Source: Streptococcus parasanguinis CC87K
GTDB taxonomy: Bacteria > Bacillota > Bacilli > Lactobacillales > Streptococcaceae
Reading direction: 5' to 3'
NCBI RefSeq assembly: GCF_000507765.1
Contig: NZ_KI669403.1
Coordinates: forward strand, 159,706-223,705
DNA length: 64,000 nucleotides
Position 1 is the first letter of the stretch; every line of letters begins with the position of its first letter. Both the position numbers and the translations under genes were made by a program. Below the pieces are notes generated by a model. It made no database searches and was not told where the DNA came from. It worked only from the letters and a program-made list of their open reading frames with translations. Shown here piece after piece: positions 25,575-37,160 of the stretch.

Positions 25575-26447
25575 ATGTTTTATTCAATTGTAGACCTCGT
25601 AGAACAAGCAAGCACGCAATACCAAGGAAACGTCGCAGAGTTAATGATTGCGACTGAATTTGAACTAACTGGTCGTGAACGAGAAGAAGTCCTACGATTA
25701 ATGACCCGTAATTTAGAAGTGATGATTGATTCTGTAAGGTTAGGGTTAAATGAAAACCACTCTCGTAGTGGGTTAACCGGTGGGGATGCCGCAAAATTAG
25801 ATCGCTATATCAAATCAGGAAAAACGTTATCTGACTTGACCGTCCTAACCGCAGCGAAGAATGCTATTGCTGTCAACGAACACAATGCTAAGATGGGACT
25901 GGTCTGCGCAACACCCACTGCAGGATCTGCTGGCTGCCTTCCCGCAGTTCTCACTGCAGCAACTCAAAAATTAGGGTTAAACCGTCAGCAACAACTAGAT
26001 TTTCTACTGACAGCTGGAGCTTTTGGTTTAGTCATCGCCAATAATGCTTCTATTTCAGGTGCAGAAGGTGGTTGTCAAGCAGAAGTTGGTTCTGCTTCAG
26101 CTATGAGTGCGGCTGCATTGACACTTGCTGCTGGAGGAACTCCTTATCAAGCGAGTCAAGCAGTCTGTTTTGTCATCAAAAACATGCTTGGGCTCATTTG
26201 TGATCCAGTAGCAGGACTCGTGGAAGTTCCATGTGTCAAACGAAACGCAATGGGAGCCAGCTATGCCTTCATTGCTGCTGACATGGCCTTAGCAGGTATT
26301 GAATCAAAAATACCTGTTGATGAAGTGATTGACGCCATGTACCAAGTTGGTTCTAGTCTTCCGACTGCCTTTAGAGAAACAGCTGAAGGAGGATTGGCAG
26401 CAACACCAACCGGACGTAGATTACAAAAAGAGATATTTGGAGAATAA
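25575..26447 (+). CDS. sdaAA: L-serine dehydratase, iron-sulfur-dependent, alpha subunit
   Basis: 290 residues. Cysteines likely to hold the 4Fe-4S cluster lie in GSAGCLPAV, GGCQAEVG and LICDPVAG / EVPCVKRN. SRSGLTGGDAAKL is a conserved N-terminal motif. It is the catalytic partner of the beta subunit directly upstream. AAGGAGTTCAT precedes the ATG. Confidence 0.95.
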   Translation: MFYSIVDLVEQASTQYQGNVAELMIATEFELTGREREEVLRLMTRNLEVMIDSVRLGLNENHSRSGLTGGDAAKLDRYIKSGKTLSDLTVLTAAKNAIAVNEHNAKMGLVCATPTAGSAGCLPAVLTAATQKLGLNRQQQLDFLLTAGAFGLVIANNASISGAEGGCQAEVGSASAMSAAALTLAAGGTPYQASQAVCFVIKNMLGLICDPVAGLVEVPCVKRNAMGASYAFIAADMALAGIESKIPVDEVIDAMYQVGSSLPTAFRETAEGGLAATPTGRRLQKEIFGE

Positions 26448-26448
26448 C

Positions 26449-27078
26449 ATGCAAGCCTTATTTTTTGATTTAGATGGAACATTAGTTGACAGTTCCAAGG
26501 GAATTACAGAGAGCTTTCAACATACATTCGATACTTTGAAGGTTCCTCAACCCGATCTCAAAACCATCCGTAGTTTTATGGGACCACCTTTGATCTCTAG
26601 TTTTGAAGCTACCCTTCCTGAAACTTTGGTAGATCAAGCAGTGACGATCTATCGCCAGTATTATCATGAAAAAGGTCAATACAAATCAACTCTGTTTCCT
26701 CAGATAGTAGAAGCTTTGAAAGCATTACAAGACGAAAACATTCCTCTTTATGTAACTACTTCAAAACATGAACCGGTTGCTTTACAGATGTGTCAAGATT
26801 TAGGTATCGCTAAATACTTTAAAGGAATTTATGGATCAAATTCAGATCGTATCCACAAAGCCGATGTCATTCGATACGCCTTGTCAATCAATGACCTTCC
26901 AAAAGAGGAGACAGTGATTATTGGAGACACAAAATTTGACCTCATTGGAGGTCAAACAGTTGGCATAAAAACCATGGCAGTCACTTGGGGATTTGGAGAT
27001 CTTGAAGAGCTACTTTTTTACTCACCAGATTTTATTTGTCACTCTCCACTTGACATTCTTGAGACATTAAAAAAATAG
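26449..27078 (+). CDS. HAD-superfamily phosphatase (phosphoglycolate-phosphatase-like)
   Basis: 209 residues from the ATG at 26449, one base after the sdaAA stop, with GGAG eight bases upstream. The HAD motifs are all present: FDLDGTLVDS (motif I, nucleophile Asp near residue 7), TTSKH (motif II), a Lys in YGSNSDRIHKADV (motif III) and IGDTKFDL (motif IV). A small helical cap follows motif I. The substrate is unknown. Its stop codon lies within the terminator stem shared with the LysM gene opposite. Confidence 0.9.
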   Translation: MQALFFDLDGTLVDSSKGITESFQHTFDTLKVPQPDLKTIRSFMGPPLISSFEATLPETLVDQAVTIYRQYYHEKGQYKSTLFPQIVEALKALQDENIPLYVTTSKHEPVALQMCQDLGIAKYFKGIYGSNSDRIHKADVIRYALSINDLPKEETVIIGDTKFDLIGGQTVGIKTMAVTWGFGDLEELLFYSPDFICHSPLDILETLKK

Positions 27079-27104
27079 GTTTACAAATTGTAAACCTATT
27101 TTTT
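27074..27104. terminator. Bidirectional terminator between the HAD phosphatase and LysM genes
   Basis: AATAGGTTTAC / GTAAACCTATT perfect stem with an AAATT loop, T-run on the right and A-run on the left. The stem includes a 15-base variant of the TTTACA/TGTAAA palindrome. Confidence 0.88.
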
Positions 27105-27744
27105 AATAACCCCAAGCTGATAAACCTTGTGAACTATATGCATTGTATGCAGCCTGGATTTGATCATCAACTGTTGCAGTTGAACCCCAACCTGGCATTG
27201 TTTGGAACAAACCACTGGCACCAGAAGCATTTGCTGCATTTACTTGACCATTTGATTCACGGGCAATAATTGCTTCCCAAGTAGAAGCAGGTACACCAGT
27301 CATTTCAGCCATACGAGCAGCTGCATAAGATCCTTGTTCTCCAGCAGTATTCCCATTTGATAGAACAATTCCACCATTTGTTGATTGTGCAGAAGTCACT
27401 GCAGCATTTGCTGCATAAGTTGTTTGTTTTTGAGCAGTTTGTGCTGCTGCAGGTGCACTTTCAGCAGGTTTTGCTTGCTCTTGTGGAGCAACTTTATCAA
27501 TCATAGATTTTGAACGCTCACCTAACTCAATAATTTGTCCTGCATAGATCAAATCTTCATTAGTCAGATTGTTAGATGCAATAATATTTTCTACTGAAGT
27601 GTTATTTTCTAGTGCAATTTTTGATAGAGTATCTCCAGACTTCACTTCGTAAGTTTCAGCATTCACTGTAGCAATACCAGAAATGAAAAGTGATGCTGCT
27701 GAAAGTAGGGAAGTGACTGTCCATTGGAACTTTTTACTGTTCAT
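27103..27744 (-). CDS. Secreted LysM lytic-transglycosylase-like wall protein
   Basis: 213 residues from the ATG at 27744 (AAAGGAGAATAGAATTC upstream). Signal peptide about 1-29 (VNA cleavage), LysM domain 30-75 ([17 protein letters not shown]), an Ala/Gln-rich linker, and a C-terminal SLT-like domain with the catalytic Glu in [10 protein letters not shown] and [13 protein letters not shown]. It is similar in plan to the LysM protein 3 kb to the left and probably likewise cleaves or remodels peptidoglycan. Confidence 0.88.
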   Translation of the reverse strand: MNSKKFQWTVTSLLSAASLFISGIATVNAETYEVKSGDTLSKIALENNTSVENIIASNNLTNEDLIYAGQIIELGERSKSMIDKVAPQEQAKPAESAPAAAQTAQKQTTYAANAAVTSAQSTNGGIVLSNGNTAGEQGSYAAARMAEMTGVPASTWEAIIARESNGQVNAANASGASGLFQTMPGWGSTATVDDQIQAAYNAYSSQGLSAWGY

Positions 27745-27847
27745 GAATTCTATTCTCCTTTCGAACATAATTCTATCATACACACAAAATGTTACAGTTT
27801 ATTGTAGAATATATTACAAATGTTACAAGAATATGTGAATTTAATGT

Positions 27848-27873
27848 AAAAAGCGCTTTGTATAGCGCTTTTT
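27848..27873. terminator. Terminator of the ecf operon (bidirectional form)
   Basis: AAAAAGCGCT / AGCGCTTTTT with a 6-base loop, downstream of ecfT on the minus strand. Confidence 0.88.
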
Positions 27874-27901
27874 CCTTATTTTTGAACCAATTCAACTAGC
27901 T

Positions 27902-28699
27902 CTATCCATTTTTTAGATAAAAAACTATCAACATGAGGCACAGAATAACGAGCAATGCCAGGGTATCTTTTACTCCCCACTGCAGAGTCCGATAGCGTGT
28001 TCGTCCCTCACCGCCTTTGTACCCTCTCGCTTCCATCGCAATTGCTAATGCATCTGCGCGTTTAAAACTTGAGGCAAACAAAGGAATGAGGATTGGAATA
28101 AAGGAACGGATCCTTTTTAATAGATTTCCTTCACCAAAATCAACACCACGCGCCCTTTGCGCATTCATGATTCGATTCGTATCATCTACTAAGGTTGGAA
28201 CAAAGCGCAAACTCATAGATAGCATTAAGCCAATCTCATGGGCCGGAACCTTAATAATTTTTAGTGGTGTAAGGATCTTTTCAACAGCATCTGCTAAACT
28301 CAATGGTGTCGTCGTCACTGTTAAAATCGTCGAATAAAAAATGATTAAAATAAATCTACAAAATATGATGGCGGCTTGCATCAATCCTTGGTCGGTTAAT
28401 TTAAAAAACCACCATTGATACAAAATAGTTCCTTGAGAGGTCGCAAATAATTGAAAAATAGTTGTAAAAGCAATGATAAAAATCATTGATTTTAAGCCTT
28501 TAATATAAAAACTAACCGAAATCCTCGTTAGATACATTAAAACAAAAATAAAAGCAAAGAGAAGAACATTTGTCTGGAGATTATTTGCCCAAAACAGAAG
28601 AAATATGAATAAAAACATTGAGAGCAACTTCCCACGAGGATCTAGTTGGTGGATAATGGAGTTTCCAGGAATATACCTTCCTAAAATCATATTATTCAT
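27902..28699 (-). CDS. ecfT: ECF transporter transmembrane energising protein EcfT
   Basis: 265 residues with several membrane helices and the cytoplasmic coupling motifs of EcfT, notably [10 protein letters not shown] and [15 protein letters not shown] (the paired A-R-G helices that contact the ATPases). With EcfA1/EcfA2 it energises several vitamin-binding S components encoded elsewhere. It overlaps ecfA2 by 8 bases. Confidence 0.95.
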   Translation of the reverse strand: MNNMILGRYIPGNSIIHQLDPRGKLLSMFLFIFLLFWANNLQTNVLLFAFIFVLMYLTRISVSFYIKGLKSMIFIIAFTTIFQLFATSQGTILYQWWFFKLTDQGLMQAAIIFCRFILIIFYSTILTVTTTPLSLADAVEKILTPLKIIKVPAHEIGLMLSMSLRFVPTLVDDTNRIMNAQRARGVDFGEGNLLKRIRSFIPILIPLFASSFKRADALAIAMEARGYKGGEGRTRYRTLQWGVKDTLALLVILCLMLIVFYLKNG

Positions 28700-29534
28700 G
28701 AAGTAACAGCTCCTTTAGTTCCTCAATTTTGATTGGTAGTCTGTCCAGAGGAAGTCCTCTTCGTTTCAATTGAAGAGCAAAATTCGTAATTTGTGGGACT
28801 CCTAATTGAAGTTTTTGTAAATACTCAACCTGTTGAAACACTTCCCTTGGGGATCCGTTTAGAACAAGTTTTCCCGCTTCTAAAGCAAATACGGTATCAG
28901 CAAAATTTGCTACATCATCCATCGTATGAGTTACCAGAACTAGGGTCATCCCATTTTTATGTAATGTCTCAAACAGCGCCATCAATTCCTTTCTTCCAGC
29001 AGGATCTAGCCCTGCTGTCGGCTCGTCCAATACTAAAATCTCTGGTTCGATAGCTAAAATACCCGCGATCGCAACCCGTCTCATCTGTCCACCAGATAGT
29101 TCAAATGGACTTTTATCATAGATAGACTCATCTAAACCAACGATCGCTAATTTTTCTTTGGCTATTTCCTCCGCTTTGTCCTTAGGTACCCCAAAATTTT
29201 GTGGTCCAAAGGCTACATCAGCTAGAACGGTTTCTGCAAACAGCTGACTTTCTGGAAATTGAAAAACCAAACCAACCTTTTTTCTCAAGTACTTCATTTC
29301 TTTTGGCTCAGAATGATTATCTAAAACAAAATCTTCAAATTGAATCGTTCCTTTAGTCGGACGCAGTAACCCATTTAGTAATTGCAACAAAGTGGACTTA
29401 CCACTACCAGTATGTCCGATGATGGCTGTATAAGATCCATCTTTTATTTCCAAACTAATATCAGAAAGCGCCTGCCCTTCAAAAGGACTTCCCTCTTGAT
29501 AAGTATAATAGACATTCTTTAAAGAAATTCCCAT
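28692..29534 (-). CDS. ecfA2: ECF transporter ATPase EcfA2
   Basis: 280 residues. Walker [10 protein letters not shown], signature LSGGQMRRV, Walker [12 protein letters not shown]. Paralogue of the upstream EcfA1; the two form a heterodimer on EcfT. It overlaps ecfA1 by 16 bases. Confidence 0.94.
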   Translation of the reverse strand: MGISLKNVYYTYQEGSPFEGQALSDISLEIKDGSYTAIIGHTGSGKSTLLQLLNGLLRPTKGTIQFEDFVLDNHSEPKEMKYLRKKVGLVFQFPESQLFAETVLADVAFGPQNFGVPKDKAEEIAKEKLAIVGLDESIYDKSPFELSGGQMRRVAIAGILAIEPEILVLDEPTAGLDPAGRKELMALFETLHKNGMTLVLVTHTMDDVANFADTVFALEAGKLVLNGSPREVFQQVEYLQKLQLGVPQITNFALQLKRRGLPLDRLPIKIEELKELLLHE

Positions 29535-30343
29535 AGTTGGTCTAATAACTCACTTTCTGTTAGATAATCCTGTTTTAGCGGAAAATGCGAGCTGAGAGAT
29601 TCTTGAACCTGCTTACTAAAAGGCTTATCTAGTCCAATCTCATTAAGGTCATTTCTTGAAAACAATTCCCGCGGCGTCATAGAAGACTCTAGTTTTCCTT
29701 TTTGAAAGACGAGTGTTCGATCACTTAAGGCAATTTCGGTTAAATCATGGGTAATGGAGATAATTGTTAATTGAAATTTTTTCTGAAGTTCTCTCATTAC
29801 CGCGATTAGATCCTCTCTGCCTTCTGGATCTAACATACTAGTTGCTTCATCAAGGATAATAATAGTTGGTCTCAAGGCGATAATACCTGCTATGGCCACT
29901 CGTTGCTTTTGACCACCTGACAAACGAGATGGTTCGCGATCTTTAAACTCCAGCATACCGACTTGCTCAATAGCCTTCTCCACACGTTGAAGCATTTCTT
30001 CCCGTGGAATTCCTTGATTTTCTAAACCAAAGGCAACATCATCTTCTACTGTCGCACCAACAAATTGGTTGTCAGGGTTCTGAAATACAATCCCAATTTT
30101 ACTACGGATTTCCCATATGGTTTCACGAGTCAGTTGTTTTCCATCAACGTAAATCTCACCAGACTCAGCTTCCAAAAGACCATCAATCAGGCGTACAACT
30201 GTAGATTTCCCACTACCATTGTGTCCAACAATTGAAAGCCACTCTCCTTGTTTCACGTGAAACGAAACCGTGTCAATTTGATACTCTTCTACTGTTTTAT
30301 CGTATCGAAAGGATACATTTTTTAGCTCAATCATCTGTTTCAT
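29519..30343 (-). CDS. ecfA1: ECF transporter ATPase EcfA1
   Basis: 274 residues. Walker [10 protein letters not shown], signature LSGGQKQRV, Walker [12 protein letters not shown], switch His in SITHD. It immediately follows pgsA with no gap. A parS site lies within the coding sequence at 30249-30264. Confidence 0.94.
   Translation of the reverse strand: MKQMIELKNVSFRYDKTVEEYQIDTVSFHVKQGEWLSIVGHNGSGKSTVVRLIDGLLEAESGEIYVDGKQLTRETIWEIRSKIGIVFQNPDNQFVGATVEDDVAFGLENQGIPREEMLQRVEKAIEQVGMLEFKDREPSRLSGGQKQRVAIAGIIALRPTIIILDEATSMLDPEGREDLIAVMRELQKKFQLTIISITHDLTEIALSDRTLVFQKGKLESSMTPRELFSRNDLNEIGLDKPFSKQVQESLSSHFPLKQDYLTESELLDQLWEFL
30249..30264. promoter_or_regulatory. parS site (ParB binding), inside ecfA1
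   Basis: TGTTTCACGTGAAACG matches the bacterial consensus TGTTTCACGTGAAACA at 15 of 16 bases and lies about 18 kb left of dnaA. Its ParB is encoded at 47434. Confidence 0.85.
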
Positions 30344-30883
30344 TTATTTAAATGTGTCTTTAAAGAGATAGCTACTTCCCTTAAAGTAGTCGTAACCAGA
30401 ATAAATTGTGAAAATCAATGCAATATAAAGCAACACTTGCCCTGGAAGAGTCCAATGGCAAAGCAAAAAGATAATGGCAAACATTTGGCTAAAGGTTTTG
30501 ATTTTTCCTGGCATGGCTGCAGCAAGAACTGTACCACCTGTCTCAACAAGAAGAAGACGCAAACCAGTAACAGCTAACTCACGACAAATGATAACAGCTG
30601 CAATCCAAGCAGGAACCATTTTTAATTCAATCATCATGATAAAGGCTGACATAACCAATAATTTATCTGCCATTGGATCGGCAAATTTACCAAAATTACT
30701 AACTACATTCCATTTTCGTGCAAGAAAGCCATCTAAATAATCTGTAATACTAGCAATTGCAAAAATAACTGCCGCTACAATATGTCCTAAGTAAGAGTGA
30801 CTTAAACTTAAAATGGCAATAAAAATAGGAATCATCACAACCCGAATTAATGTCAATGCATTAGGAATATTTTCTTTTTTCAT
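30344..30883 (-). CDS. pgsA: CDP-diacylglycerol-glycerol-3-phosphate 3-phosphatidyltransferase
   Basis: 179 residues, multi-pass membrane. The CDP-alcohol phosphotransferase motif D-G-x2-A-R-x8-G-x3-D-x3-D is complete (DYLDGFLARKW...GKFADPMAD). It makes phosphatidylglycerophosphate, committed to phosphatidylglycerol. It lies in an operon with the RodZ-like gene and the ECF module. Confidence 0.95.
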   Translation of the reverse strand: MKKENIPNALTLIRVVMIPIFIAILSLSHSYLGHIVAAVIFAIASITDYLDGFLARKWNVVSNFGKFADPMADKLLVMSAFIMMIELKMVPAWIAAVIICRELAVTGLRLLLVETGGTVLAAAMPGKIKTFSQMFAIIFLLCHWTLPGQVLLYIALIFTIYSGYDYFKGSSYLFKDTFK

Positions 30884-30914
30884 ACTTCCTCCAAAAAATA
30901 AACTATCTTTACAT

Positions 30915-31322
30915 CTATTTTACAGATGCTGTAAACTCATAAAAATATACGATATAAATCACAAAGCCAAGGATGACAAAACTAACTAGTAGATAATACA
31001 GGATTGGTAACCAGCTCGCTTTCTGTCTTAATTTTCTTGAATGAAGCTCTTCGTCATCTACAAGTATTTCTTCATCAAATAACAATTCTTTTCCTTCACG
31101 AAAAGCTGTCAATAGGATGGACTCATCTAATCCCAAAGCCCATGCTAACTTTTTAAGATAGATCTGAGCGTAAAAGGGACTCGGTAATAGATCAAACTCA
31201 TCGTTTTCCAACGCTTCTATATAAGGAATTTCAATGGCTGTCTTATTTGACACATCCTGTAAACTTAAGTGTAAATTTACTCTTGACAGTCTTAACACTT
31301 GACCAATCGTTCTCTTCTTCAT
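30915..31322 (-). CDS. RodZ-like HTH membrane protein
   Basis: 135 residues. N-terminal HTH_25 domain (about 6-65: TIGQVLRLSRVNLHLSLQDVS) and a single membrane helix near 105-127. It resembles the YmfM/RodZ cell-shape factor but lacks most of the extracellular domain, which is common in streptococci. Placement downstream of the two M16 genes and before pgsA is conserved. Confidence 0.82.
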   Translation of the reverse strand: MKKRTIGQVLRLSRVNLHLSLQDVSNKTAIEIPYIEALENDEFDLLPSPFYAQIYLKKLAWALGLDESILLTAFREGKELLFDEEILVDDEELHSRKLRQKASWLPILYYLLVSFVILGFVIYIVYFYEFTASVK

Positions 31323-31348
31323 GTTTTCCCTTCTTGATACATTGTTTA

Positions 31349-32623
31349 CTACTTTTGAAAAATCATATAGTCTACCATCTCAGCCTGGTCGATGAACTGA
31401 CGTCCTAATTTGATGATATCTTGTAAACTAATACCTTGTAAAATCTTTGGAAGATCATAAGAAGTGCTACCGTCTGAAAAATATTCAAGCTGAGTGGCAC
31501 TATACTCAAGCGAATTTAAACCTTGTAAGAAATCACCAAACATTTCGCTTTTAATCGTATCCAAATGTTCCTGATTCACATCTGGATCCTTCTCAAATTG
31601 TTTGATCGCTGACCTAAATTGATGAGATAAGGACACCGGTTCTTGAGTATCCATTGTCAAAATAACGAAATGAAATAATTCCTCAACCTCGACTTCAAGT
31701 GTCAATGAGTTGTCAATCTTCCCAGATTCATATAAACTTTGAAACCGTTGCGAAGTCCAACCAAACATCATCGAAAACAGTAATTTCAACATCAATTTAT
31801 AACGAAATTTTTCCTCTTCCTTAATGATATCATTTCCTCGAATTCCAATTGCCAACTTAGGAGTAGCAACTTCCATTCTACAAGATTGATTCAATCTTAC
31901 TTCATTTTTTTCTACAGGAAAACGTTCTAACTCAACAGAAGAACGAGGAGAAGTCAGATCATATTTCTTTACTACTTGCAATACTTCATCAACATCAAAG
32001 TTTCCGATCACTAATAAGTGCATTTGAGAGGGATGATAGAATAGATCAAAGTTTTCACGGAGATTATCTATTGTAATACCAGAAATAGACTCCCTGGTTC
32101 CAGCAATATCATCTGCTAACGGTGTTCCAGGATATAAATTTTCTAAAGCACCAAAAAATAATCGATAGTCTGGACTATCTTGGTACATTCCAATTTCTTG
32201 TTGAATGATTTCTCTTTCCTTTGATACAGATTTTTCTGTAAAGGAAGCCTTTGAAACCATCTCCAATAACAATTGAATATTTTCAGGGACTTTTGAAGTT
32301 GTTGAGAAAAGATAACTTGTCTTTGTAAAGCTTGTAAAGGCATTACTTTCCGATCCTAAATGAACGAATTTTTTTAAATAATCTTGACCATTTTCATCTT
32401 CAAATACTTTGTGTTCTAGAAAATGAGCAATTCCTGCAGGATATTGCCTTTCATCACCATTCACTAGAATTCGTGTATCCACTGAGCCAAACTTAGTTGT
32501 TATTATTCCATAGGTTTCATAATAATCTTCTTTGGGAATTAAATGAATAGTCAACCCATTTGACAAGCGTGTAAAGTATACTTGCTCACCAACTGATTCA
32601 TAATATTTTTCTTTAATTTTCAA
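31349..32623 (-). CDS. M16-family zinc peptidase (active-site motif intact)
   Basis: 424 residues. The inverted zinc motif HFLEH is at 67-71, with a downstream acidic ligand region near EREIIQQEIGMYQD. Two M16 domain halves. It corresponds to YmfH of Bacillus. The neighbouring gene encodes a homologue without the motif, so the two probably form an active/inactive pair. Substrate unknown. Confidence 0.9.
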   Translation of the reverse strand: MKIKEKYYESVGEQVYFTRLSNGLTIHLIPKEDYYETYGIITTKFGSVDTRILVNGDERQYPAGIAHFLEHKVFEDENGQDYLKKFVHLGSESNAFTSFTKTSYLFSTTSKVPENIQLLLEMVSKASFTEKSVSKEREIIQQEIGMYQDSPDYRLFFGALENLYPGTPLADDIAGTRESISGITIDNLRENFDLFYHPSQMHLLVIGNFDVDEVLQVVKKYDLTSPRSSVELERFPVEKNEVRLNQSCRMEVATPKLAIGIRGNDIIKEEEKFRYKLMLKLLFSMMFGWTSQRFQSLYESGKIDNSLTLEVEVEELFHFVILTMDTQEPVSLSHQFRSAIKQFEKDPDVNQEHLDTIKSEMFGDFLQGLNSLEYSATQLEYFSDGSTSYDLPKILQGISLQDIIKLGRQFIDQAEMVDYMIFQK

Positions 32624-32631
32624 TCTTTACA

Positions 32632-33900
32632 CTACTTTCCTTCCATAAAATAAACAGACTGTAAATTAATTGTTTTTGCCACTTCAATAATTTCTTCTCT
32701 ACTAACCTTATCGATGGACTCTAACCACTCTTCTAAAGAAAGAACTTTCTTTCCTAGGATCGTTTTCAAATATTCCCTTTCAATTAAGGTATTTTGCCGA
32801 TCCTGTGCTAATAAGGTCGTATTCACCAACATTTCTTTTGTCAATTGAAGCTCTGACTCTGTAAACTTGCCTCGTTTTAAATCATTCAACTGTCTCATAA
32901 TCAAGGTCATTACTTTCGTACGAGATTCCTTATCAATGCCTGCAAAAACTCTCATAAAGCCTGTAAAAATATCAAAATGGCTAGAGATAGTATAAGCAAG
33001 ACCTTCTTTCTCTCGAATAATTTGAAAAAGTCTCGAATGCGAGAAAGCTCCCAACATCCCATTTAATACAACTAGTGGGATATGGAGAGATTCTCCATAC
33101 TGGGTAGAAAAATGGTAACCTAATTCTAAAATAGATTGTTGGTTTTGTTTTTGCTCTAACTTTTCTCTAACAACATTTGTAAAAGGTTGTTGATAGGTGA
33201 CAGACAAATTGTTATCACGTGGTTTGAATTCAAACTGGTTCACTCGATCCAAAATAGCGACCTCATTAAAGTCACCTATGAAAAAGAAGTCAATGTTATC
33301 TAATTGGAGCATCTGATGAAACTGTTCAAGAGAACTTTGAGCTGTTTCTTGTCTCACTAAATCAACTTTCCCCAATCTTGACATCCCAATTGTTTCGTCT
33401 TCAAAAAACAGTTGATTCAATTGCCCATGTGCATAATAATAAGGCTCTTCAATTTCCGACTCCAAATCGGAAATTGTATTTTTCTTTTCAACGTCAAATG
33501 TATCACTGTCAAAGTGATCTTCTACTACCAAAGGTGAAAAGAAGATAGTTTCTATAATGTCCAAAACCTCATCAGTAAGAACATTTTTCTTGCTCAAAAA
33601 GTCATCGCGCACAAAGGAAATATTCAAATTAACATAATGAACACGCCCCCTCTTAGAGACTGAGGTGGACAATTCTACCCCGTATAGACTCGCTAATTTT
33701 TCACGGAATAATTGTGAAGTTGGATATTTTTGATTTGCAGTTTCCATCATACAGGCTACTAAAACACGCGCAGCCACGGTATTTTCATCTAATGGCGATG
33801 AAAAACGGACCTTAATTTTATTGGTTTTAAATTTTTTTGATTGAAGAAAGTGAAGATTCACGCCCTTTACTAATTCCATTTTCATCCTCGTTCTACTCAA
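32632..33900 (-). CDS. M16-family peptidase homologue lacking the zinc motif
   Basis: 422 residues with M16 fold features but no HxxEH at the expected N-terminal site (the region reads ARVLVACMMETANQKYP). It corresponds to YmfF of Bacillus. It begins the leftward operon ymfF-ymfH-rodZ-like-pgsA-ecfA1-ecfA2-ecfT, divergent from yaaA. Confidence 0.88.
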   Translation of the reverse strand: MSRTRMKMELVKGVNLHFLQSKKFKTNKIKVRFSSPLDENTVAARVLVACMMETANQKYPTSQLFREKLASLYGVELSTSVSKRGRVHYVNLNISFVRDDFLSKKNVLTDEVLDIIETIFFSPLVVEDHFDSDTFDVEKKNTISDLESEIEEPYYYAHGQLNQLFFEDETIGMSRLGKVDLVRQETAQSSLEQFHQMLQLDNIDFFFIGDFNEVAILDRVNQFEFKPRDNNLSVTYQQPFTNVVREKLEQKQNQQSILELGYHFSTQYGESLHIPLVVLNGMLGAFSHSRLFQIIREKEGLAYTISSHFDIFTGFMRVFAGIDKESRTKVMTLIMRQLNDLKRGKFTESELQLTKEMLVNTTLLAQDRQNTLIEREYLKTILGKKVLSLEEWLESIDKVSREEIIEVAKTINLQSVYFMEGK

Positions 33901-34008
33901 TAGTAACTTTCATTATAACACGAAATCACACTAAAATCCTAATTCAAACTGTGAAAAAGCTCCTCAAATCACTCAATATTCTCTACCCTAGAAAAACTAA
34001 AAATATGG

Positions 34009-34014
34009 TATAAT
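34009..34014 (+). promoter_or_regulatory. Extended -10 promoter of yaaA-recF
   Basis: TGGTATAAT, an extended -10 with the TG motif, 21 bases before the yaaA start. No convincing -35. Confidence 0.6.
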
Positions 34015-34034
34015 AACACGCAAAGAGGTGAACT

Positions 34035-34397
34035 ATGAATTACAAATTATTTGATGACTTTATTACATTACAAGCGATCTTAAAAGAACTCGGTATTATA
34101 CAGAGTGGTGGGGCAATCAAAGCCTTTCTTCAAGAAAAAGAAGTCTTTGTTAATGGTGAATTAGAACAACGGAGAGGCCGTAAACTTCGTGTCAATGATC
34201 AAATTGACATTCCTGAACTGAACATGACTATCACCATTCTTAAACCTTCTCAAAAAGAAATAGAAGAGCATCTTAAAGAGAAGGAAGAAAAGGAACGTGT
34301 TGCTAAACTTGTCAAGCAACTCAATCAACAACAAAAGAAACTACCGACAAAGACTAACAAAAAAGAAAAAGCAATTCGCTTTCCTGGTATCTCGTAA
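34035..34397 (+). CDS. yaaA: S4-domain RNA-binding protein YaaA
   Basis: 120 residues with an S4-like domain in the first 75 ([27 protein letters not shown]) and a highly charged Lys/Glu tail. Always found beside recF. It overlaps recF by one base (TAATG). Possibly ribosome-associated; exact function unknown. Confidence 0.9.
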   Translation: MNYKLFDDFITLQAILKELGIIQSGGAIKAFLQEKEVFVNGELEQRRGRKLRVNDQIDIPELNMTITILKPSQKEIEEHLKEKEEKERVAKLVKQLNQQQKKLPTKTNKKEKAIRFPGIS

Positions 34398-35491
34398 TGT
34401 GGTTAAAACAGTTATCCATTCAACATTTTCGTAATTATCAAGAACTTGAAGTCGAGTTTCATCCTGGATTAAATATTTTCCTAGGTCAAAATGCTCAAGG
34501 AAAGACCAATATTCTCGAATCAATTTATTTTCTAGCTTTAACCAGAAGTCATCGAACACGAAATGATAGAGATCTCATCTATTTTGAATCCACCGATTTT
34601 AAAGTTTCTGGTCAATTACAAAGAGAAACTGGTCCCCTTCCATTAGAAATTTCCTTGACACCAAAAGGTCGGATAACTAAGGTAAATCATTTGAAACAAG
34701 CCAAATTATCGAACTATATTGGCCATATGAATGTTGTCCTTTTTGCACCCGAAGATTTGCAACTGATCAAAGGATCACCTGCAGGGCGTCGAAAGTTTAT
34801 TGATATTGAATTAGGTCAGATGAAACCTCTCTACTTATCCGACTTATCTCAATACAACCATGTACTGAAACAAAGAAATAGTTATCTAAAAAATTCGGAA
34901 AAAATTGATGCCACATTTTTGGAGGTCTTAGATTCACAACTAGCTAGTTTTGGAAGTCGCGTCATCCATCATCGGCTTGAGTTTATTAAGAAATTAGAAG
35001 CTAAAGCAAAAGAAAAACACACTCGACTTTCTGACAACAAAGAAGACCTATCGATTCAATATCAGTCAACTGTTTTTTCTGAAGAAGGAAATGATATAGA
35101 AGAGCAGTTTCTCTCTATGTTGGAAAAAAACCGTCAGAAGGATATTTTTAGGAAAACAACAAGTATTGGGCCTCACAGGGATGATTTGGCATTTTTTATC
35201 AATAATATGAATGCTACCTTTGGTAGTCAAGGCCAGCATCGAAGTGTTGTTCTCTCTCTAAAATTAGCAGAAATCGAATTGATGGAAGAAATCACAAGAG
35301 AAAAGCCTATTTTATTACTTGACGATGTCATGAGCGAACTTGACAATTATCGTCAACTTCAACTACTTGAAACTATCTCTAATAATATTCAAACATTTAT
35401 TACAACGACCACTCTCGATCATTTAAAAGACCTGCCTGAAGAGTTGAAAATTTTCACTGTTCAAGCCGGTCATATCAAAACAGCATCTTGA
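34397..35491 (+). CDS. recF: DNA replication/repair protein RecF
   Basis: 364 residues. Walker [10 protein letters not shown] (30-38), an SMC-like signature region [16 protein letters not shown] and Walker [12 protein letters not shown]. It loads RecA with RecO/RecR at gaps. Its stop codon is inside the terminator stem that separates it from guaB. Confidence 0.95.
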   Translation: MWLKQLSIQHFRNYQELEVEFHPGLNIFLGQNAQGKTNILESIYFLALTRSHRTRNDRDLIYFESTDFKVSGQLQRETGPLPLEISLTPKGRITKVNHLKQAKLSNYIGHMNVVLFAPEDLQLIKGSPAGRRKFIDIELGQMKPLYLSDLSQYNHVLKQRNSYLKNSEKIDATFLEVLDSQLASFGSRVIHHRLEFIKKLEAKAKEKHTRLSDNKEDLSIQYQSTVFSEEGNDIEEQFLSMLEKNRQKDIFRKTTSIGPHRDDLAFFINNMNATFGSQGQHRSVVLSLKLAEIELMEEITREKPILLLDDVMSELDNYRQLQLLETISNNIQTFITTTTLDHLKDLPEELKIFTVQAGHIKTAS

Positions 35492-35520
35492 CAATACTGT
35501 CAAGATGCTGTTATTTTTAT
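35481..35520. terminator. Bidirectional terminator between recF and guaB
   Basis: CAGCATCTTGACA / TGTCAAGATGCTG perfect 13-bp stem with an ATAC loop, followed by TTATTTTTAT. Confidence 0.92.
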
Positions 35521-35535
35521 TTACAAATGTGTAAA
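35520..35535. repeat. 16-bp palindrome TTTACA-AATG-TGTAAA
   Basis: Perfect-arm member of the recurring palindrome, immediately downstream of the guaB stop. Confidence 0.65.
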
Positions 35536-35536
35536 T

Positions 35537-37039
<1,503 letters not shown>

Positions 37040-37073
37040 TTATTTGAGCAAGGCTCGAATTTTTATTGTTAAT

Positions 37074-37101
37074 ATCATACCATTCTATCGCAATTTGTCA
37101 A
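37074..37101 (-). promoter_or_regulatory. guaB promoter
   Basis: TTGACA and TATGAT on the minus strand with a 16-bp spacer, about 55 bases before the ATG. Confidence 0.75.
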
Positions 37102-37160
37102 TCATTTATTGGTAAATTATCAATGAACAGTAAGAAATGTTCGCTATTAATGAAGTCGTT

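Noticed and set aside
27744..27830. WalR boxes upstream of the second LysM gene
   Set aside because: TGTAAC-type half-sites are present but at 9-10-bp spacing and not the 11 expected, so the match is not good enough.
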